This document shows positions 1 through 12,735 of a stretch of 28,461 bases of DNA, one piece after another. The stretch comes from Plantago elongata (Eukaryota; Streptophyta; Magnoliopsida; Lamiales; Plantaginaceae), in NCBI GenBank assembly GCA_036897095.1, contig JAYMSP010001833.1:1-28461 (forward strand). Direction: 5' to 3'. The notes beneath the pieces are model-generated. The model saw nothing but the letters and a program-made list of their open reading frames with translations, was not told the DNA's origin and searched no databases. Numbering within the stretch: the stretch's first letter is position 1; each line of letters begins with the position of its first letter. The position numbers were made by a program, and so were the translations under genes.

Positions 1-1175
1 TATATAAAATACAAAAGAAGATCTTTCCATAATTCTCATATTTTCCAATTTAGATAGATAGAATAGGTAACAATGAATATGGTAGATAACCAATCATATT
101 TTTCCAAATTACCACATGAGGAAAAAATAGATGTATAGAAATAAAAAAAACTAACACGTCAGGCTTCACCATAAAATTTAAAAATATTTATTTCCATAAT
201 AATATAGATTCAATCATATATATATATATAACAATTCTATCGTTATATCGACCGAGCTAAGCAGTTTAAACTAAAACAACTATAGGGACTAATTGGTATA
301 TAATTTGAATGAGTATTTAGATGGATTTTGGTGAAATTATATTTAGAATGGAATTGAATTGGAGTATTTAAAATGTATTTTAAACAAAATTAATGTTCAT
401 ATGAAATGAAGCGATTTAAATACTCAGCTCCATATTAAATTTTGGAAGGATATTCAACTGCACTCCATGCTCCAAGCATAAAATTACAAAATTGTTAGGT
501 TGACAAAAAAGATGCACACGCGGTAATAATTATGGGCAGCCCATGATTACAAACCAATTATTCAATCCGAGTGGAATGGGCCCCACCATTTTAGACTTGA
601 CTAATCACACTCTTAAATAATACTCTTAACCCTTTACTACATTAGTCTAAAGCATTAATTAAGATGGATATCTATCTTAAACTCAAAGCGGTAAATAACA
701 ACTACCAAACAAAAATTACACTCATCACACCGTACGGCTCCTTAAAAAATGATCTGAAAAATCAATTTTGACTGGATTTCCGAAATCATGGAAAAACCAA
801 ACTCATTTAATGGAGAAATTTTTCATAAATTATATGAATTATTTTCAATTATATAATCTATAAACTTACTCATTAGAATTTTGTGATTGAATGTGTATTC
901 GAAGAAAACATATCTCGAAAGATCTCCAACACAAATCTTCTTAACTAACTTGACTTGATAGAGACCACTCCTGTAATTTCAAGCCTCTTCTTCTTGTTCC
1001 TTTAAACATTGTTATTAACAGCACTTGAAAAACTTGCACAAAAATAAAGCTTCAAATCCACAAACAAACAACGTCATCCTCACGGACTCTCAATCAAACA
1101 AACAAACAATCAAAATCAAGAATCCATTGAGTTATATTCACACGCACGCACTCCAAATTCTCTCCTTTTGCAACA
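1..1175. other. Upstream intergenic region of the Spinster-like gene
   Basis: AT-rich DNA with no coding region that I can support. It contains a short (TA)n run near 216-231 and a dispersed MITE-like repeat at about 275-432, listed separately. The last 150 bases before the ATG at 1176 are CA-rich and pyrimidine-poor, as in many plant 5' leaders. I could not choose a convincing TATA box; a TATAATCTATAAAC stretch near 855-868 is about 310 bases from the ATG. Confidence 0.6.
275..432 (+). repeat. Dispersed MITE-like repeat, copy A
   Basis: This stretch matches the reverse complement of about 13676-13822. Shared blocks in the same order include GATTTTGGTGAAATT, GAATGGAATT, GGAG-TATTTA, TTAATGTTCAT and ATTTAAAT. 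The outer ends (AGGGACTAATTG here, GGGGCTGATTG in copy B) also match. The short length, AT-rich interior and imperfect terminal inversion in copy B (GGGGCTGATTG against GGAGTTGTTTG, 8 of 11) suggest a hAT-type MITE. Exact ends are uncertain. Confidence 0.6.
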
Positions 1176-4100
1176 ATGGGAGAGGTAGATAAACCCAACC
1201 ACAAGACCCACGATCTGGTTTCGAGCCAAGAAACGGATGTGCCAGTGCATACAGGGAAAGAGATGGCAATGGAAGCTCAACCCAAGAGCAATTCTTGGAT
1301 TACACCCAAAAGGTGCAAGCTTTTTCTACATTTGTGGTTTGTACCAGTGATTTCAAATTATGTTCATTTTGGTGTTTTGTTATGTGGGTATTGAAAAAGC
1401 TGTGTTTTTTCGGTTGTTTTGGGGGGTTAGATCATTTTACGCTTGGTTTAGTTTCTTTGATATTGAGATGAATTGTGTTGCTAGCTGACATGGTGAGAAC
1501 AGTTTGGGTTTAGTTGAGAATGTAGTTTTGGGGGTTGTGTTTTTTCATGTGAAGGAAATTATGGTTTGATGATATGGATGTATGTTAAGAACAATTGTTT
1601 GGTTAGTTGGTATGTTTCTATGTTAATATTTGATGCCTTGCTAGCTTGTGGATTGGTGAATGTTGTTCATGACATTTGAATGAGCAGTAGGTATGATGAT
1701 GCCTTCATTTTATCGATTCGGAACTTAGTTTTTGTTGACATGTAACACTTTATGTTTTGCCAGGCTGCTGTTTATTTTCTGTGTGGTGAACTTGCTGAAT
1801 TACATCGATCGCGGGGCTATAGCAAGCAATGGTGTTAACTCCGCAATTCAGTAAGTCACAGTTCAGTACATACAATATGTATGATTCCTCATTTAGCCTA
1901 AGCACATAGCAATAATATTTTGTTTTCTAGTGTTATACAGCTTCACTTTCGAAAAATCCTTGGTTTTTTTTTCTGCGACTCTGGAAGAAATGCAGTTTGA
2001 TGATATTCATGTGAGAAGGTCTGTTGACACTTCACTTACTTTTATTACTGCTTATGCACAGGAAACGTTTTAAGATGAATAATTTTGAGGATGGCCTTAT
2101 ATCGTCTGCTTTTATGGTTGGACTCCTTGTGGCATCTCCTATATTTGCATCTTTGGCGAAGAGGTAACAGATGATTTAATAACAAACTTAATGTAATAGA
2201 TATACATTTTATTCGTGAGATTATATGAAGATCAGCCATGATCATAATGTTTCAGAAACCGGCTGTCCTCTTAGGACTTAGGGTAATAGAATTTAAATGG
2301 CTACAGATAAAAAACATATATGTAAAGAGATGGGACATGTCTGATGAACAATTGGCTGAAATGTCCTCGAGGTTTTGAAGCATGTTTCTGAGTATTTGTC
2401 CACATGAAATCTGCAGCGTCAACCCTTTTAGGCTCATCGGAGTTGGATTGGCTGTATGGACAATCGCGGTTGCCTTTTGTGGTTTCTCATTTAATTACTG
2501 GTCCATCGCAGTGGGTCGCATGTAAGTGAACATGTAATTCGATTTCAAATAAGTTTAGCAAGTGGTATCTTTTTTTTTTTTTTTTTTTGGTACTTTTCTT
2601 GATACTGTTAAATCTTCCCCTACAGGTTTGTAGGTGTAGGTGAGGCTTCTTTCATATGTCTTGCAGCTCCTTTCATTGATGACAATGCCCCACATACTCA
2701 GGTTTGTACATCTCATTTCCTTAAGTGAAATTTTTAATTATTCATAAAAAATAAGCATGTCACTTCCATATCAAAACTTGTGCTTTTTTAAATTTCGTGA
2801 CACATTTCATGCCATACTAAGGTAGCATTATCCTATTATTTCAACAAAAACATGCATACAGTGATTTCTTTATTCCAAAAAAGAAAAAAAGGGCAGATCA
2901 CTTCTAAAATTACGTAGAAGATACATATTCTATTTCATATTCACTAGAAGAATGTTTTTTTATTTTGTCTGTAGTCTGTCCAAAATAAAGGCAATTTCGT
3001 ATTTTGGCATAATATCACATTTATTACATTTAATTAACCATAAGTTGTTCTGTGTTGCAGAGAACTGCATGGCTGGGAGCATTTTACATGTGCATACCAA
3101 CTGGTATTGCGATTGGTTATGTCTATGGTGGATTGGTATGCATTTCCTTGAATTGATTTTTAATTGCCAAACATAATTTCTTGACAGTTATGCGCTTATT
3201 GGTAGTTTTTTTCCATTTCGCAATCTGGATCCCATCTTTCTAGGTTTGCATTCCTCATGTGCTGTCACTGGTTCTTGAACATGTCCATCAATTTTTCCTT
3301 CCCGCAGGTTGGTGGATTTAATTGGCGTGCGGCTTTCTGGATAGAGGCAGCTTTGATGGTTCCTTTTGTTATTATGGGCTTTGTCATGAAGCCTTTGAAC
3401 TTGAAGGGTAAGTTTTGGCTATTGATCCCTCATTTGATCAAACTTATGTTAACTAAACAGGTGCTAATACTATTTCTTACAGGTTTTGTTCCTGTAAATT
3501 CTACTATAGCAGCAACTTCCCCAGGCTCAGACAATAAAGGTCCTAGTTTTACTCTGAAATAAAACCATCAATATTTTTTAATTTTAGCTGTATATAATCA
3601 AGATTTTTATATCAATTAATTTATTCTTCCAATTTGTAAAGGTTCTGAGCCTTCCAAAACGGTGGAAGTTGCTGGTGACAACACAAAACCTTCTGGGTAA
3701 GGAATTTCATTCAGCTTAACAATTTTAATGATTATCTGTTTGTTTTCTGGTCTGCGTAGTGTTTCAGGGAGTGTGTCCTATTAAATACATTAGATCGTTA
3801 TGTTCAATGTTCAGTTCTTGGTGTAATTTTTTGTGCATCTCAGGTGTGGAGTTGTGAGAGTATTTTTTAAAGATATGAAAGCTCTGTTGTCTGAGAAAGT
3901 TTGGGTGGTGAACGTTCTTGGTAAAACTTCTTTCTCTTGGATTAACAAACATTTGCAATTTACTATTCAATGATGTGATTATTGTTCTTCGATTCCTTCG
4001 CAGGTTACATTGCATATAATTTTGTTATTGGCGCCTATTCATACTGGGGACCTAAGGCTGGCTATAGTATTTATAACATGGTAATTCAATGCACTTGATG

Positions 4101-6497
4101 TGTTCAATCATAGTTTTTTCTTTTGTTTGGAGTCTGTAGCATTACTTAGTAATAAGTGTCTTGTAATATGAGAAAGATAATTTTGATCCTTTGGTTCTCG
4201 GCCTTTGCACATTATCTAATATTAATACCTCTCCTGCCTAGACAAACGCGGACTATATGTTTGGTGGTGTAACAGCAGTCTGTGGAATACTTGGAACATT
4301 AGCAGGTGGTTTTATTCTAGATCGTATCACTTCCACATTATCCAACGCATTTAAGGTGAGTCTTTGTTACATACGATTTATTTAAAAATCCTGTGGTAGA
4401 GAACAAGTTTTGTGATAATGGACCATCTTTTTCTTGCTTTCTTTCTTTTTTTCCTTTATATATTCTGAACTTCTGTTTTGTTTTTTAAATTTCCGTCTCA
4501 AATCTTTATGTTTGCTTTCATCAGTAAGTTTCTCCTCTCTCATTGCAGCTTTTGTCATTGGCAACACTTTTGGGAGGAGCATGTTGCTTCGGTGCCTTTT
4601 GCTTAAAGGGCCTATACCCGTACTTGGCTCTTTTTGCACTAGGACAATTGCTGGTCTTTGCTACCCAGGTATTTCAGTTTTTAAAACTTTTCAATGTATA
4701 ACTTGCTTGGAAGCTCAATTGCTCTTGTATCTTATTTTCTATAATATTACAACCATTTTAATTCTGGGATATTAAGTTCCTCAATATATCCTTAGGTTTT
4801 GGGAAACTACATGCATGCCTTTCATCCTTTGACAATGTTTATAGACTTGTAGTTATACTTAAACGTAACTGCAGAGGAGAGGGCCAAAACCGGTCCATTC
4901 TATAAGCGATGTTTTAAAGTTAGGAATACTGTCTCTGATTTATGACCAGGTGGTTGTCTCGATTTAATAGGGATCCCTAGGATTCCATGTTGCCTTTTTG
5001 CCAGCCTAGGCTTGGTTTTATTGGCCCCTTTACAATTACTAATACTTCATATCTTCAACCCCGAAAAGACAACTTCCTCTGTTCAAAATTTACTGTCTGT
5101 TTCCATACAAAATCTAGTTCCTTATTTGTTTCTCCTTTGTTTAGCAGAGAAGCTTTGCATATTTTTCACTTATTACCCCAAAATTACTAATGAAACTTTC
5201 CATAATTGAAAATTTGATTTAAGGGAAATAGTGTAATGGTTATTTCATGTTCTAATGGGAGGATAGAATCAAGACTGGTTAGAGATTTACTCCAATTGGG
5301 ATAAATGTAGTGTCATAAACCCTATAGGTGTGATGTGCAGTTAGGCAAGCTGTAAGTTCTTGTATTAGTATATATGATCTTTTTCATCTGTAACTGTGCA
5401 GGCACCTGTGAATTTTGTCTGTCTCCACTGCGTCAAGCCTAGTCTCAGACCGTTATCTATGTCAATATCAACCGTCGCTATACACGTATTTGGTGACGTA
5501 CCCTCTGCTCCGCTTGTTGGACGTCTCCAGGTTTGCCTACTTATATACTCTTGCAAATTTTGGATTTTATTCCTTGTTTGGCTGATGAAACATCCAGTGT
5601 AGTCAACTATTTGCAATTTCATCAGATTGTTATGTCATAAATGCTTGCTGATATAGTTCATGTAGAAGTGTAAAGGCCAGATATCTTGCTTTAACTAAAT
5701 GTATCTGCCTCGGTCAACATAGGGTGGTTATTGTATAGCTAGAAGTACTTATGGTTAAGGAGAAAAGGCAAGTAAAAAGTGTTTTGTTGCAGAATGTAGA
5801 AAGCCGAAGATAATAGTGTTTGGGATGTTCTTGAAAGAGAACCCACACCATCTTGAGCTTTTAAACCTAACATTTTAATTTTAGAGTATATAAACTTTAC
5901 AGAATAATCGAGTTAAGAGTTGTTGATAACACCCTCATCATTTGAAAAGGAAAAAAAACAATTATTGATTGGAGACAACCTATCAAAATCTTGAATATAA
6001 CAGTTGTAAATTGAAACCAACTTATCGTGATGATTGCCATGTCCCCGATACTCCAAGCTGTTTGATGCCTTTAATGTAATTGTATTGCTTCTGCTTTTTA
6101 CTGGAATGGTCTTAACCCGGATACCTTTCTGCAGGACCGTATCAACAACTGGAGGGTGACTGCTCTTTCTTTGACCTCTATTCTATTCATCGCTGCTATT
6201 ATATGGTTTATAGGTAATCCAATTATGAGATATCTATCTATTTCTTTTGAATGTCCTTTTCCTTTTCATACGTCCTATGGGGAAAGAGTTGCATTTGCGT
6301 AAATTGGAAGTCTGCTTCTCGTTAGATGTGGAAAAGATTGGGATATGTAATCACTGGCTTCTTTTATGGCAGGAATCTTCATGCATAGTGTGGATAGATA
6401 CGACGAAGATAGCAACAGTTCAATCCCTGCAGCTTCTGAGGTTGAGAAGACGAATGAAGTTCCGTTGCAGGAAGAAAAGAAAGCAGAAACAGTGTAG
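1176..6497 (+). CDS. SPNS: Spinster-like major facilitator transporter (probable sphingolipid/lysolipid transporter), 16 exons
   Basis: Exons: 1176-1312, 1764-1850, 2062-2163, 2417-2521, 2626-2701, 3061-3135, 3308-3407, 3483-3539, 3642-3696, 3844-3920, 4004-4080, 4242-4355, 4549-4668, 5402-5530, 6135-6213, 6373-6497. All borders are GT-AG and phases agree, giving 504 residues and a TAG stop. The N-terminal 45 residues are hydrophilic. Helix 1 carries the NYIDRG motif (58-63), which is typical of Spinster proteins. GEASF with the FIDDNAP stretch (149-166) and the LVGRLQDRINNWR region (about 432-444) are also family hallmarks. A hydrophilic Ser/Gly/Asn-rich loop (228-265) links the two six-helix halves, and the tail after about 470 is acidic. 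Plant members are annotated as probable sphingolipid transporters; animal relatives export sphingosine-1-phosphate or move lysophospholipids out of lysosomes. The substrate and membrane here are inferred. No disabling change was seen. Paralog number not assigned. Confidence 0.93.
4669..5401 (+). other. Long intron 13 of the Spinster-like gene
   Basis: A 733-base intron, the longest in this gene, between a CAG/GTATTT donor and a TGTGCAG/GCACCT acceptor. Short open frames across it are read-through of exon 13 or chance. I see no inserted element. Confidence 0.7.
5531..6134 (+). other. Long intron 14 of the Spinster-like gene
   Basis: A 604-base intron between CAG/GTTTGC and TTCTGCAG/GACCG. AT-rich, with no coding region or recognisable repeat visible. 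Confidence 0.7.
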
Positions 6498-7248
6498 TTT
6501 TTGCAAACACAGAATCACAAGTTCAATTTTGACTCAGAAATGTACATAGTTCAGTCCTGTGCAGATAGCTTAGAGTTTCTTCTTGGAAATTGTCCATAGT
6601 TATTTCTAGTTTTCTTTCCTAAATTGAACAAGTAGGTACATTATGTGTTGGTCATTATTTTCGTCGAATCAATTAGTCAGCTTATAGTATGAATTTTGTC
6701 TTTCTTTTATCATCTTTTGATGCAAATGCAACTGGAGGAGGAACAATGGTTCCTCATCTATCTTGAAATCATAATTTTAATCCTCGGTTCCAGGGGATTC
6801 TCGATGTGCTCCCGAGACCTAGATGTCCTCTCTGCATGCTCATACGAGCCATAAGAACGATTAGAAGATTTTTGCCTTTAGTTTCTCCATTGCATAATGC
6901 TGAAGAGGACTCTGTGGCTTTCTAAAGAAGAACACATTCATTCATTTCAAATTGAAATGATTTAGAGAAGTGATGCATGATACCTTGAGTCCTTGAATGA
7001 TCTGTATTTGCTGGAAATATAATTTGAACTAGTAGTATTCAAAAGAGGTTTCAATTCGACACATTCTTTCTACAGATTTGCAAACACCTAGATTTCTATT
7101 TAGCAAAACTAGTTGATGGTAGCTAGAAATCTAGTAGTGGCTGATTAATTAGCTGGTTGGCCATTAAATATTTTTTTCAACAAGCTAACTTGGTTAGCTT
7201 TTAAATCTGAAAAATTATTATTTGAAAAGATGAGCATTTAAATAACTG

Positions 7249-7795
7249 TAGGGGTGTTCAATTCGGTAACGATATATCGAACTGTACCAAAAATTGAAAT
7301 TACAAAAATTATAAGAATCGAAAACTAAACCGAGATATTATTTTGATTCGATTTTCATACTGAAAATTTAAGTAACAGTTCAGTAAAAATTGAAAATATT
7401 GAAAAATAATGTAAAAATCAAATAAAATTAAAAAAAACAACTAATTCTAATTTTATGACATGCACATGCCTACACTTTTCTTAGTAAAGATGATAATAAA
7501 ACCCTCAATATGTAACATCATATCAATTTTTCATTCAAACTCTTTAAATATTCAAAACTTAATGCTACAATATTAGGTGAATTGTAAATTTATGCCATAC
7601 TATTGTAGTATTATTTCATAGAAATATGTCAATTTAAAATTTTCAACTTTCAGTACAGTTTCATTAATTTTCAATCTTGTACCGAAATATTCTGAAAACC
7701 GATTTGCTTGAAAATAGCAAACCGAAAATCGAACCCTTTCTTATCAGTTCGGTATTTCGATTCGGAATCGATTTTGGTATGTTTGAACAGCCCTA
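7249..7795. mobile_element. hAT-like non-autonomous element (MITE), 547 bp
   Basis: The ends form terminal inverted repeats: TAGGGGTGTTCAATTCGG at the left and TTTGAACAGCCCTA at the right. The interior is AT-rich with repeated CGAAAACTAAACCG and TTCGGTATTTCGATTCGG type motifs and no ORF. The flanks AATAACTG (left) and CGTAACAG (right) share 5 of 8 bases, consistent with a decayed 8-bp hAT target duplication. The TIR sequence and the CGGT/ACCG-rich interior match a widespread plant MITE type, recognised from memory. Confidence 0.75.
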
Positions 7796-7871
7796 CGTAA
7801 CAGGTTACTTATTAGTGAATGGTCAAAACAAGTCATGGAGCTAAAAAGTAGTTAAAAAGCTACTTGTGAAC
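7796..7871. mobile_element. Right end of an older hAT-like element interrupted by the 7249-7795 insertion
   Basis: The segment ends in AAGCTACTTGTGAACAGAGCCCTA. The reverse complement TAGGGCTCTGTTCAC resembles the terminal inverted repeat of a common plant hAT MITE. The matching left half should lie before 7249, where a GCTAACTTGGTTAGCTTTTAAA stretch at about 7183 may belong to it, but I could not find a left terminus. Exact extent unknown. Confidence 0.4.
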
Positions 7872-8302
7872 AGAGCCCTAGTCTGAAATTAAGACTCACT
7901 TCACATGAACTGCGCCGTCTGAAGGCTCAATTCTGAAATATGTTTTGATTGTGGTTGAAATAGAAACTAATCACACTTTCCAAGATTCTTAACAGAAACA
8001 TAGAGAATGCTATCGCACTTCATCACTTCAAACCTGATTTGATATAACCCACGAGCATGAAGGTTAAGCTTGCAAAGTAGAAATCAACAAAAGAGTTGCA
8101 TAAAATGCAGAAGAAAAACAAGAAGCCATCTCAGGGAGAGTATATTTCTCAAATAGGAGGTTATCGCACCATGAAGAGTCAAAGACCTCAAAAAAGGAAT
8201 GTCATTTGAATTTCAACAAATGAGAATTAAAACTGGCAAAGGGTGGCCTTCAGCGTCCTATCTCAAGTAGAGAGAACTCGCGTCTCAAATCCAATTAGGG
8301 AT

Positions 8303-11300
8303 TTACATGAGTGAGAGCTCACCAGCAGGAATGGATCTTTTCACAAGTTTAGCCCAAGACTCGTTGGTTTCGTTGATAACCTTGAGAGCATAATCCTGAA
8401 ATCATTTTGAGATCAAATACATGACCAAGCTTACATAACTGCGCTTAAACCCTTCTATAAGAAAATAACTCAGGGCAAGTCAACATGCAATAATGGGACG
8501 AATAATACATCCCTTTAGTCCTTTTTATGTTCCTATCGAATTTGTGTGTTCATTTAACACCAATCAGTGATCACCATGTTGCTTACAGACTAAAAATAAA
8601 TGCCCTCCTTAAAACATCAAGAAGCATTGCCTAAGAATGTAGACTCGGAAATCAATCAGCAACCTTTGGTAATAAAGAAATGTGATACCTTGTTTGCTGG
8701 CTTGTTGCCGAGACCAAACATGTTAGCAGGTTTTCCATCAGGAATCTTGTAATCTCTGAACCAGTCCCTGATTGCAGTAAGAGTTCCCTGTAAAAGAATG
8801 TGCAATGAGTTGACACTGATAGGCAGAGACTGTCAATATGAATCAGATATTGAACGGAAAATGCAAAGCTATATACTGGACCACTTTATAACCTATTTGA
8901 TGAATATCTTGAGGAAAAGGCACTCAAAAAGTCGAAATCATGTCAGTAGTACTCTATCAGAAAAGTAAATTTTGTACCAGTAAAATAGATGCGTCTTTCA
9001 TTTCTCTCGTGTTGGAACCCATTTAGGTGAGTTCAATTTTCCTAGTCCCATCACTGAATCTTTGGAGGATTCATATAAACAAAAATAAGTATATCCATTG
9101 CATGCTCATTTTGAGTCCCAATAAAAGTATAAAATAAGCTAAAGTTTGAGTGCCCCAACATTCCTTTGTCCATAGAACTACGTTAGTTATGGAAAAATTG
9201 CATGGTATACACAAAAGCCCTTCCCAAAATGAAGTGTGATGTGACTTTATTGACAATGTATGAATGATTCAATGTCGATCCAGGCTTACACTTCCATCAC
9301 CATCTTAGAGCTACAAGAGCCAAATATTAGTTTCATCATGCCTACAGCCCTAAACAGCATTTTCAATTCGAACATCAGCTTCTTTTTCTTAAGAATAAAG
9401 ATATTAGAAGATCTATTATTTACCTAGCTATAAGAAGAATAATGACATTACCATATTTTGAAGTGTATATATGGTCATGTACTGATGCTATATGTTCAAC
9501 AAAGCAGGGTCACTAGCTCAGTTTAGTGCCACAGGTTGGTCAATGAAACTGTCCATTTTCTTTGAAGGTCGGAGGATAGAAGTCACAAGTTTAATCAAAT
9601 AATTCAAATTCTGTGCCAAAACTGTGCAGATGAGATGATGGTCACACTGTTTTGCAGAAACTACAGACTCAGACTTTGAACATGAAATTGATGCATAGAA
9701 CTTCTTAAAACAAAGTTACAAACTGTAGCTTTTAAAAATGTATACTGTTCATGTAATAAAATGTAAACAAAATATTTCCATACCGGAAAATGCTTCTCGA
9801 CATCGTCAATATCATTAACAAGCGAAGCTTTCGGATCATCCAATGAAATGGCAACAATTTTCCAGTCAAGTTCCCCCTCGTCAATCATCGCTAAGGCAGC
9901 CAAGGGCTTGACTCTCATCACTTGCCCAATTTTGCCTTGGGTTGTACCAATTTCAACAACATCAACTGAGAAGGAAAACACATATTACCAAGTTAAAGGT
10001 ATTTCACACTCTATCCCTGGCTTTGTTGATCAAAGAATCAATAAAAAGCTACTTAGTAACTGAAATGCAGGAATAGGACCAATATACCAGGATCATTGTC
10101 TCCAAATGCTCCATCAACTTCAGCATTTGCAAGTGAAGGATCTTCCCATGTCTGTGGAAGCAACCCATAGTTCCAATTAATGTTGTATCTGCAAGAGCAT
10201 GCACACAAAATACTAAGTAGCCACAACAAATGCAACTTTTCATAGAGTATTAAGCAAAAAAGGAATAGAGGAGAAATCTCGTCAATTGTGATAATGTATA
10301 TTTGCATTAGCACAATGCATCAGTTGTAAGTCATGGTTCGTAGAAATATAAGAATAGATGAATGTCTTTTGCCAGCGTTAATAACTGAAAGGGGCAAGTT
10401 CCACTTTAATAAAGAACAACGGGGCTTAGATTGTATGGCTTATGCAATTGCCTACATATGCAGATTATTTATGAGATCTAGAGATTGAAAAAAAGAAAAA
10501 GAAAAAAAGAAATAAAGAAGAGAACATATCATTTTCTCTCAGTTGCTTTTCTTCTCATATCATTTCTAATTTTTATATTCAGCCAGTTAGCACGGTCCTA
10601 TATACATGTAACATGATTGCATTATTCAGACCAGAAACAAAGTATACCTTTTCATATTGGTGTTGGATATCTCAAATTAGAGCTACCTAATTCGCAGTAA
10701 ACATACGAATATACACTTAATGAACTATTCAATACTTAGGGGTACTACCATTCAACAAAATACCTCAGTCCTTAGATCTATTGCATTTGATTTTTCTCAA
10801 GCCTTACAATGCAATGTAAGTTTTGCAATAATTAAATTCACAAATAGAAACATTTATACAAACTCATTCAACAATGTATTGCTGTTAAGTGAAACTTCCA
10901 ACTATGTCAAACAACCAACATGGCTATCACTCTTTCTAGTATTACCATTGGGACGTTTTGAGCCACTGAAACATCAATGAAGAGCATATACTGAAAATTT
11001 AAAGAGCTAGGAGGGCTACATGAAGATCTCATTATTTGATCAAGACGGAACAATATTAAGTATTGATACACAAAAATCACCAAACTTACGGATAGTATCG
11101 AAGCTTCCCTTTCTTTGTGTCTTGTTTAATGGGAGTCAACACCTCATCTGTAGCAACCTCCATCTTAGCACTTGACTCTTTGGGTATCTCAACAATGAAA
11201 TTAAACACGCCATCACCCGACCGTAAAGGTATATCGTGCCACGGTGAAATCTGTACATAGATAAAACACAACACTTTGCATTAGCGATTGGACATCAAAC

Positions 11301-12252
11301 CATATTTATATGACAGGACACATTATAAGAACATAAGCTTTTAACTTTTCACCTATCTACTATTCCATTTCTTGTTTACCATAACATCAAAAATACTCAA
11401 ACCATATGATTCTTACTGTTGATACAAAAAAGATATGAAGCTCGAATATTAACGTAGACTAATTTACCAAATAACACCTTTACATTAGTTATTAAAGACA
11501 AACCCATACCTATGAAAAGCAATCTTAGACTCACTGTACACACCGAATGGAAAAGGATACAAAAGGAGCACAAGCCAATCAACTTTACGCCCATATCCTA
11601 ACTTGATCTTCAATTTCACGTTTACTACATCTCTTCCCTCTTCTCATTACATAATCTTATAACCATATCATTCAAAACCAAAATCTGAAAACATGTTCAA
11701 ACTAGTCTATTGTAACATCAACCAATCAACCTTATAGAACTCATCTGAAGAAATAAGCACATTCGCCCTTAATCTATTTTATGCTCTTGTGTGATACATC
11801 ACTTACTCTTCACCCTTTCCGCTCTCTACATTCTATAAAAGCATTTCTCACCCCTAAGTTTCATATACTACCAAACCAATTGCAATCTGAACAGACAATC
11901 CCTCCAAAGAATGCATCTTTTCAGCTCAAACAATCAAGAATAAACAATCACATTACAGAAACACCCATAAATCAATGAGAAGAAGCAATAAAGAGGATTT
12001 TTACACAACCTTTTTACCGGAATTATCGTGAAAGAAGACACGGTAATCGAGGGTATCAGGCTGGCCTTCTTCCTTGGTCTGAAACTGGGTGGGGTTGTAG
12101 ATTGCAGTGCAAGTGAAGAGGCGTTTTTTGCGGGACAAGAATCGGTTGGAGTTGAAGGAAAGGCTGAATCTTTGGGAGTGAAATGGGGTTTTGGAGAGGA
12201 GGGTAGAGGTGATAGTGTTGCTGTGCGATGCTATCACCCTTGTGGCCGCCAT
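8303..12252 (-). CDS. PPA6: Soluble inorganic pyrophosphatase, chloroplastic (PPA6 type), 6 exons
   Basis: Exons in transcript order on the minus strand: 12252-12010, 11250-11090, 10188-10088, 9965-9784, 8787-8689, 8395-8303, encoding 292 residues. It hydrolyses pyrophosphate to two phosphates, pulling plastid biosynthetic reactions forward. The first 50 or so residues are Ser/Arg/Thr-rich with few acidic residues, a typical transit peptide, followed by the CTAIYNP processing-region motif known from plastid pyrophosphatases. The family signature DNDPVDV (165-171) is created across the exon 3/4 splice and supplies metal ligands D165, D167 and D170. D197, D202 and K204 in IDEGELDWK, and Y242-K243, match other active-site positions of family I enzymes. 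Introns are 759, 901, 122, 996 and 293 bases. The first donor (AAG/GTTGTG) is weak apart from GT. No breaks; the gene appears functional. Confidence 0.96.
10490..10527. repeat. A/G-rich low-complexity tract in pyrophosphatase intron 2
   Basis: A run of A-rich GAAAAAAAG-type units inside the 901-base intron. On the transcribed strand this is a polypyrimidine-like stretch. Simple sequence only. Confidence 0.7.
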
Positions 12253-12367
12253 TTTTGGGTGAGATAGAATCTGTGTTTATGACCACAGACTGATTGATGA
12301 CAGAACTGACTACTCTGTGTTTGAGTGAAGGAGTTAGAGTTATGTAGCTCGTGTGACCAATGTGTTG

Positions 12368-12375
12368 TTTTTATA
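12368..12375 (-). promoter_or_regulatory. Candidate TATA box of the pyrophosphatase gene
   Basis: The minus strand reads TATAAAAA about 115 bases upstream of the ATG at 12252, a plausible plant core promoter distance. It rests on motif and position only. Confidence 0.4.
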
Positions 12376-12735
12376 TTGTTTCCTTTTTTTCAATTAAGGA
12401 GAGTGATAATGTACTCAAAGTTCCTACAGCATATTCTTGTTTTCAGATCCTACAAGAATGGGGTTTTCTCAACTTCTTGAAATGGTTTGGAAATGAATCG
12501 GGGAGTTTATGCTCTAACTTCATCCTGAACGTTAATTTTACGGGTGAAATTCGAGTTTAAAGTGATATGATGATGTTATAATAAGGGATAATTACAAAAC
12601 ACACCCCTCCTCTTTGCCGTAATCTCAAATAACCCTCTGTTATTTTTTTTATTACAGATCTTTCCAAAAAATGAACTGTTTTTCAAAACTAATTACAAAC
12701 AGTTCCAAAAGTCAACGTCGGATTTCCTGTAGCGT

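Larger units (their letters stand above)
6498..8302. other. Convergent intergenic region with nested transposons
   Basis: This lies between the 3' ends of the Spinster-like gene (+) and the pyrophosphatase gene (-), so it should hold both 3' UTRs. About 6498-7060 is featureless to me. About 7100-7871 is transposon-derived and is listed separately. 7872-8302 shows no ORF or repeat and is the likely 3' UTR of the minus-strand gene. Confidence 0.6.

Noticed and set aside
4382-4775. Open frames of 85 and 113 residues around exon 13 of the Spinster-like gene
   Set aside because: They read exon 13 and its introns in the wrong frame or strand; the correct frame joins its neighbours at GT-AG borders.
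9661-9981. Single 106-residue minus frame as its own gene
   Set aside because: It is exon 4 of the pyrophosphatase gene plus intron read-through.
12028-12286. Open frames overlapping exon 1 of the pyrophosphatase gene on both strands
   Set aside because: Shadows of the transit-peptide exon; the correct minus frame matches plastid pyrophosphatase.
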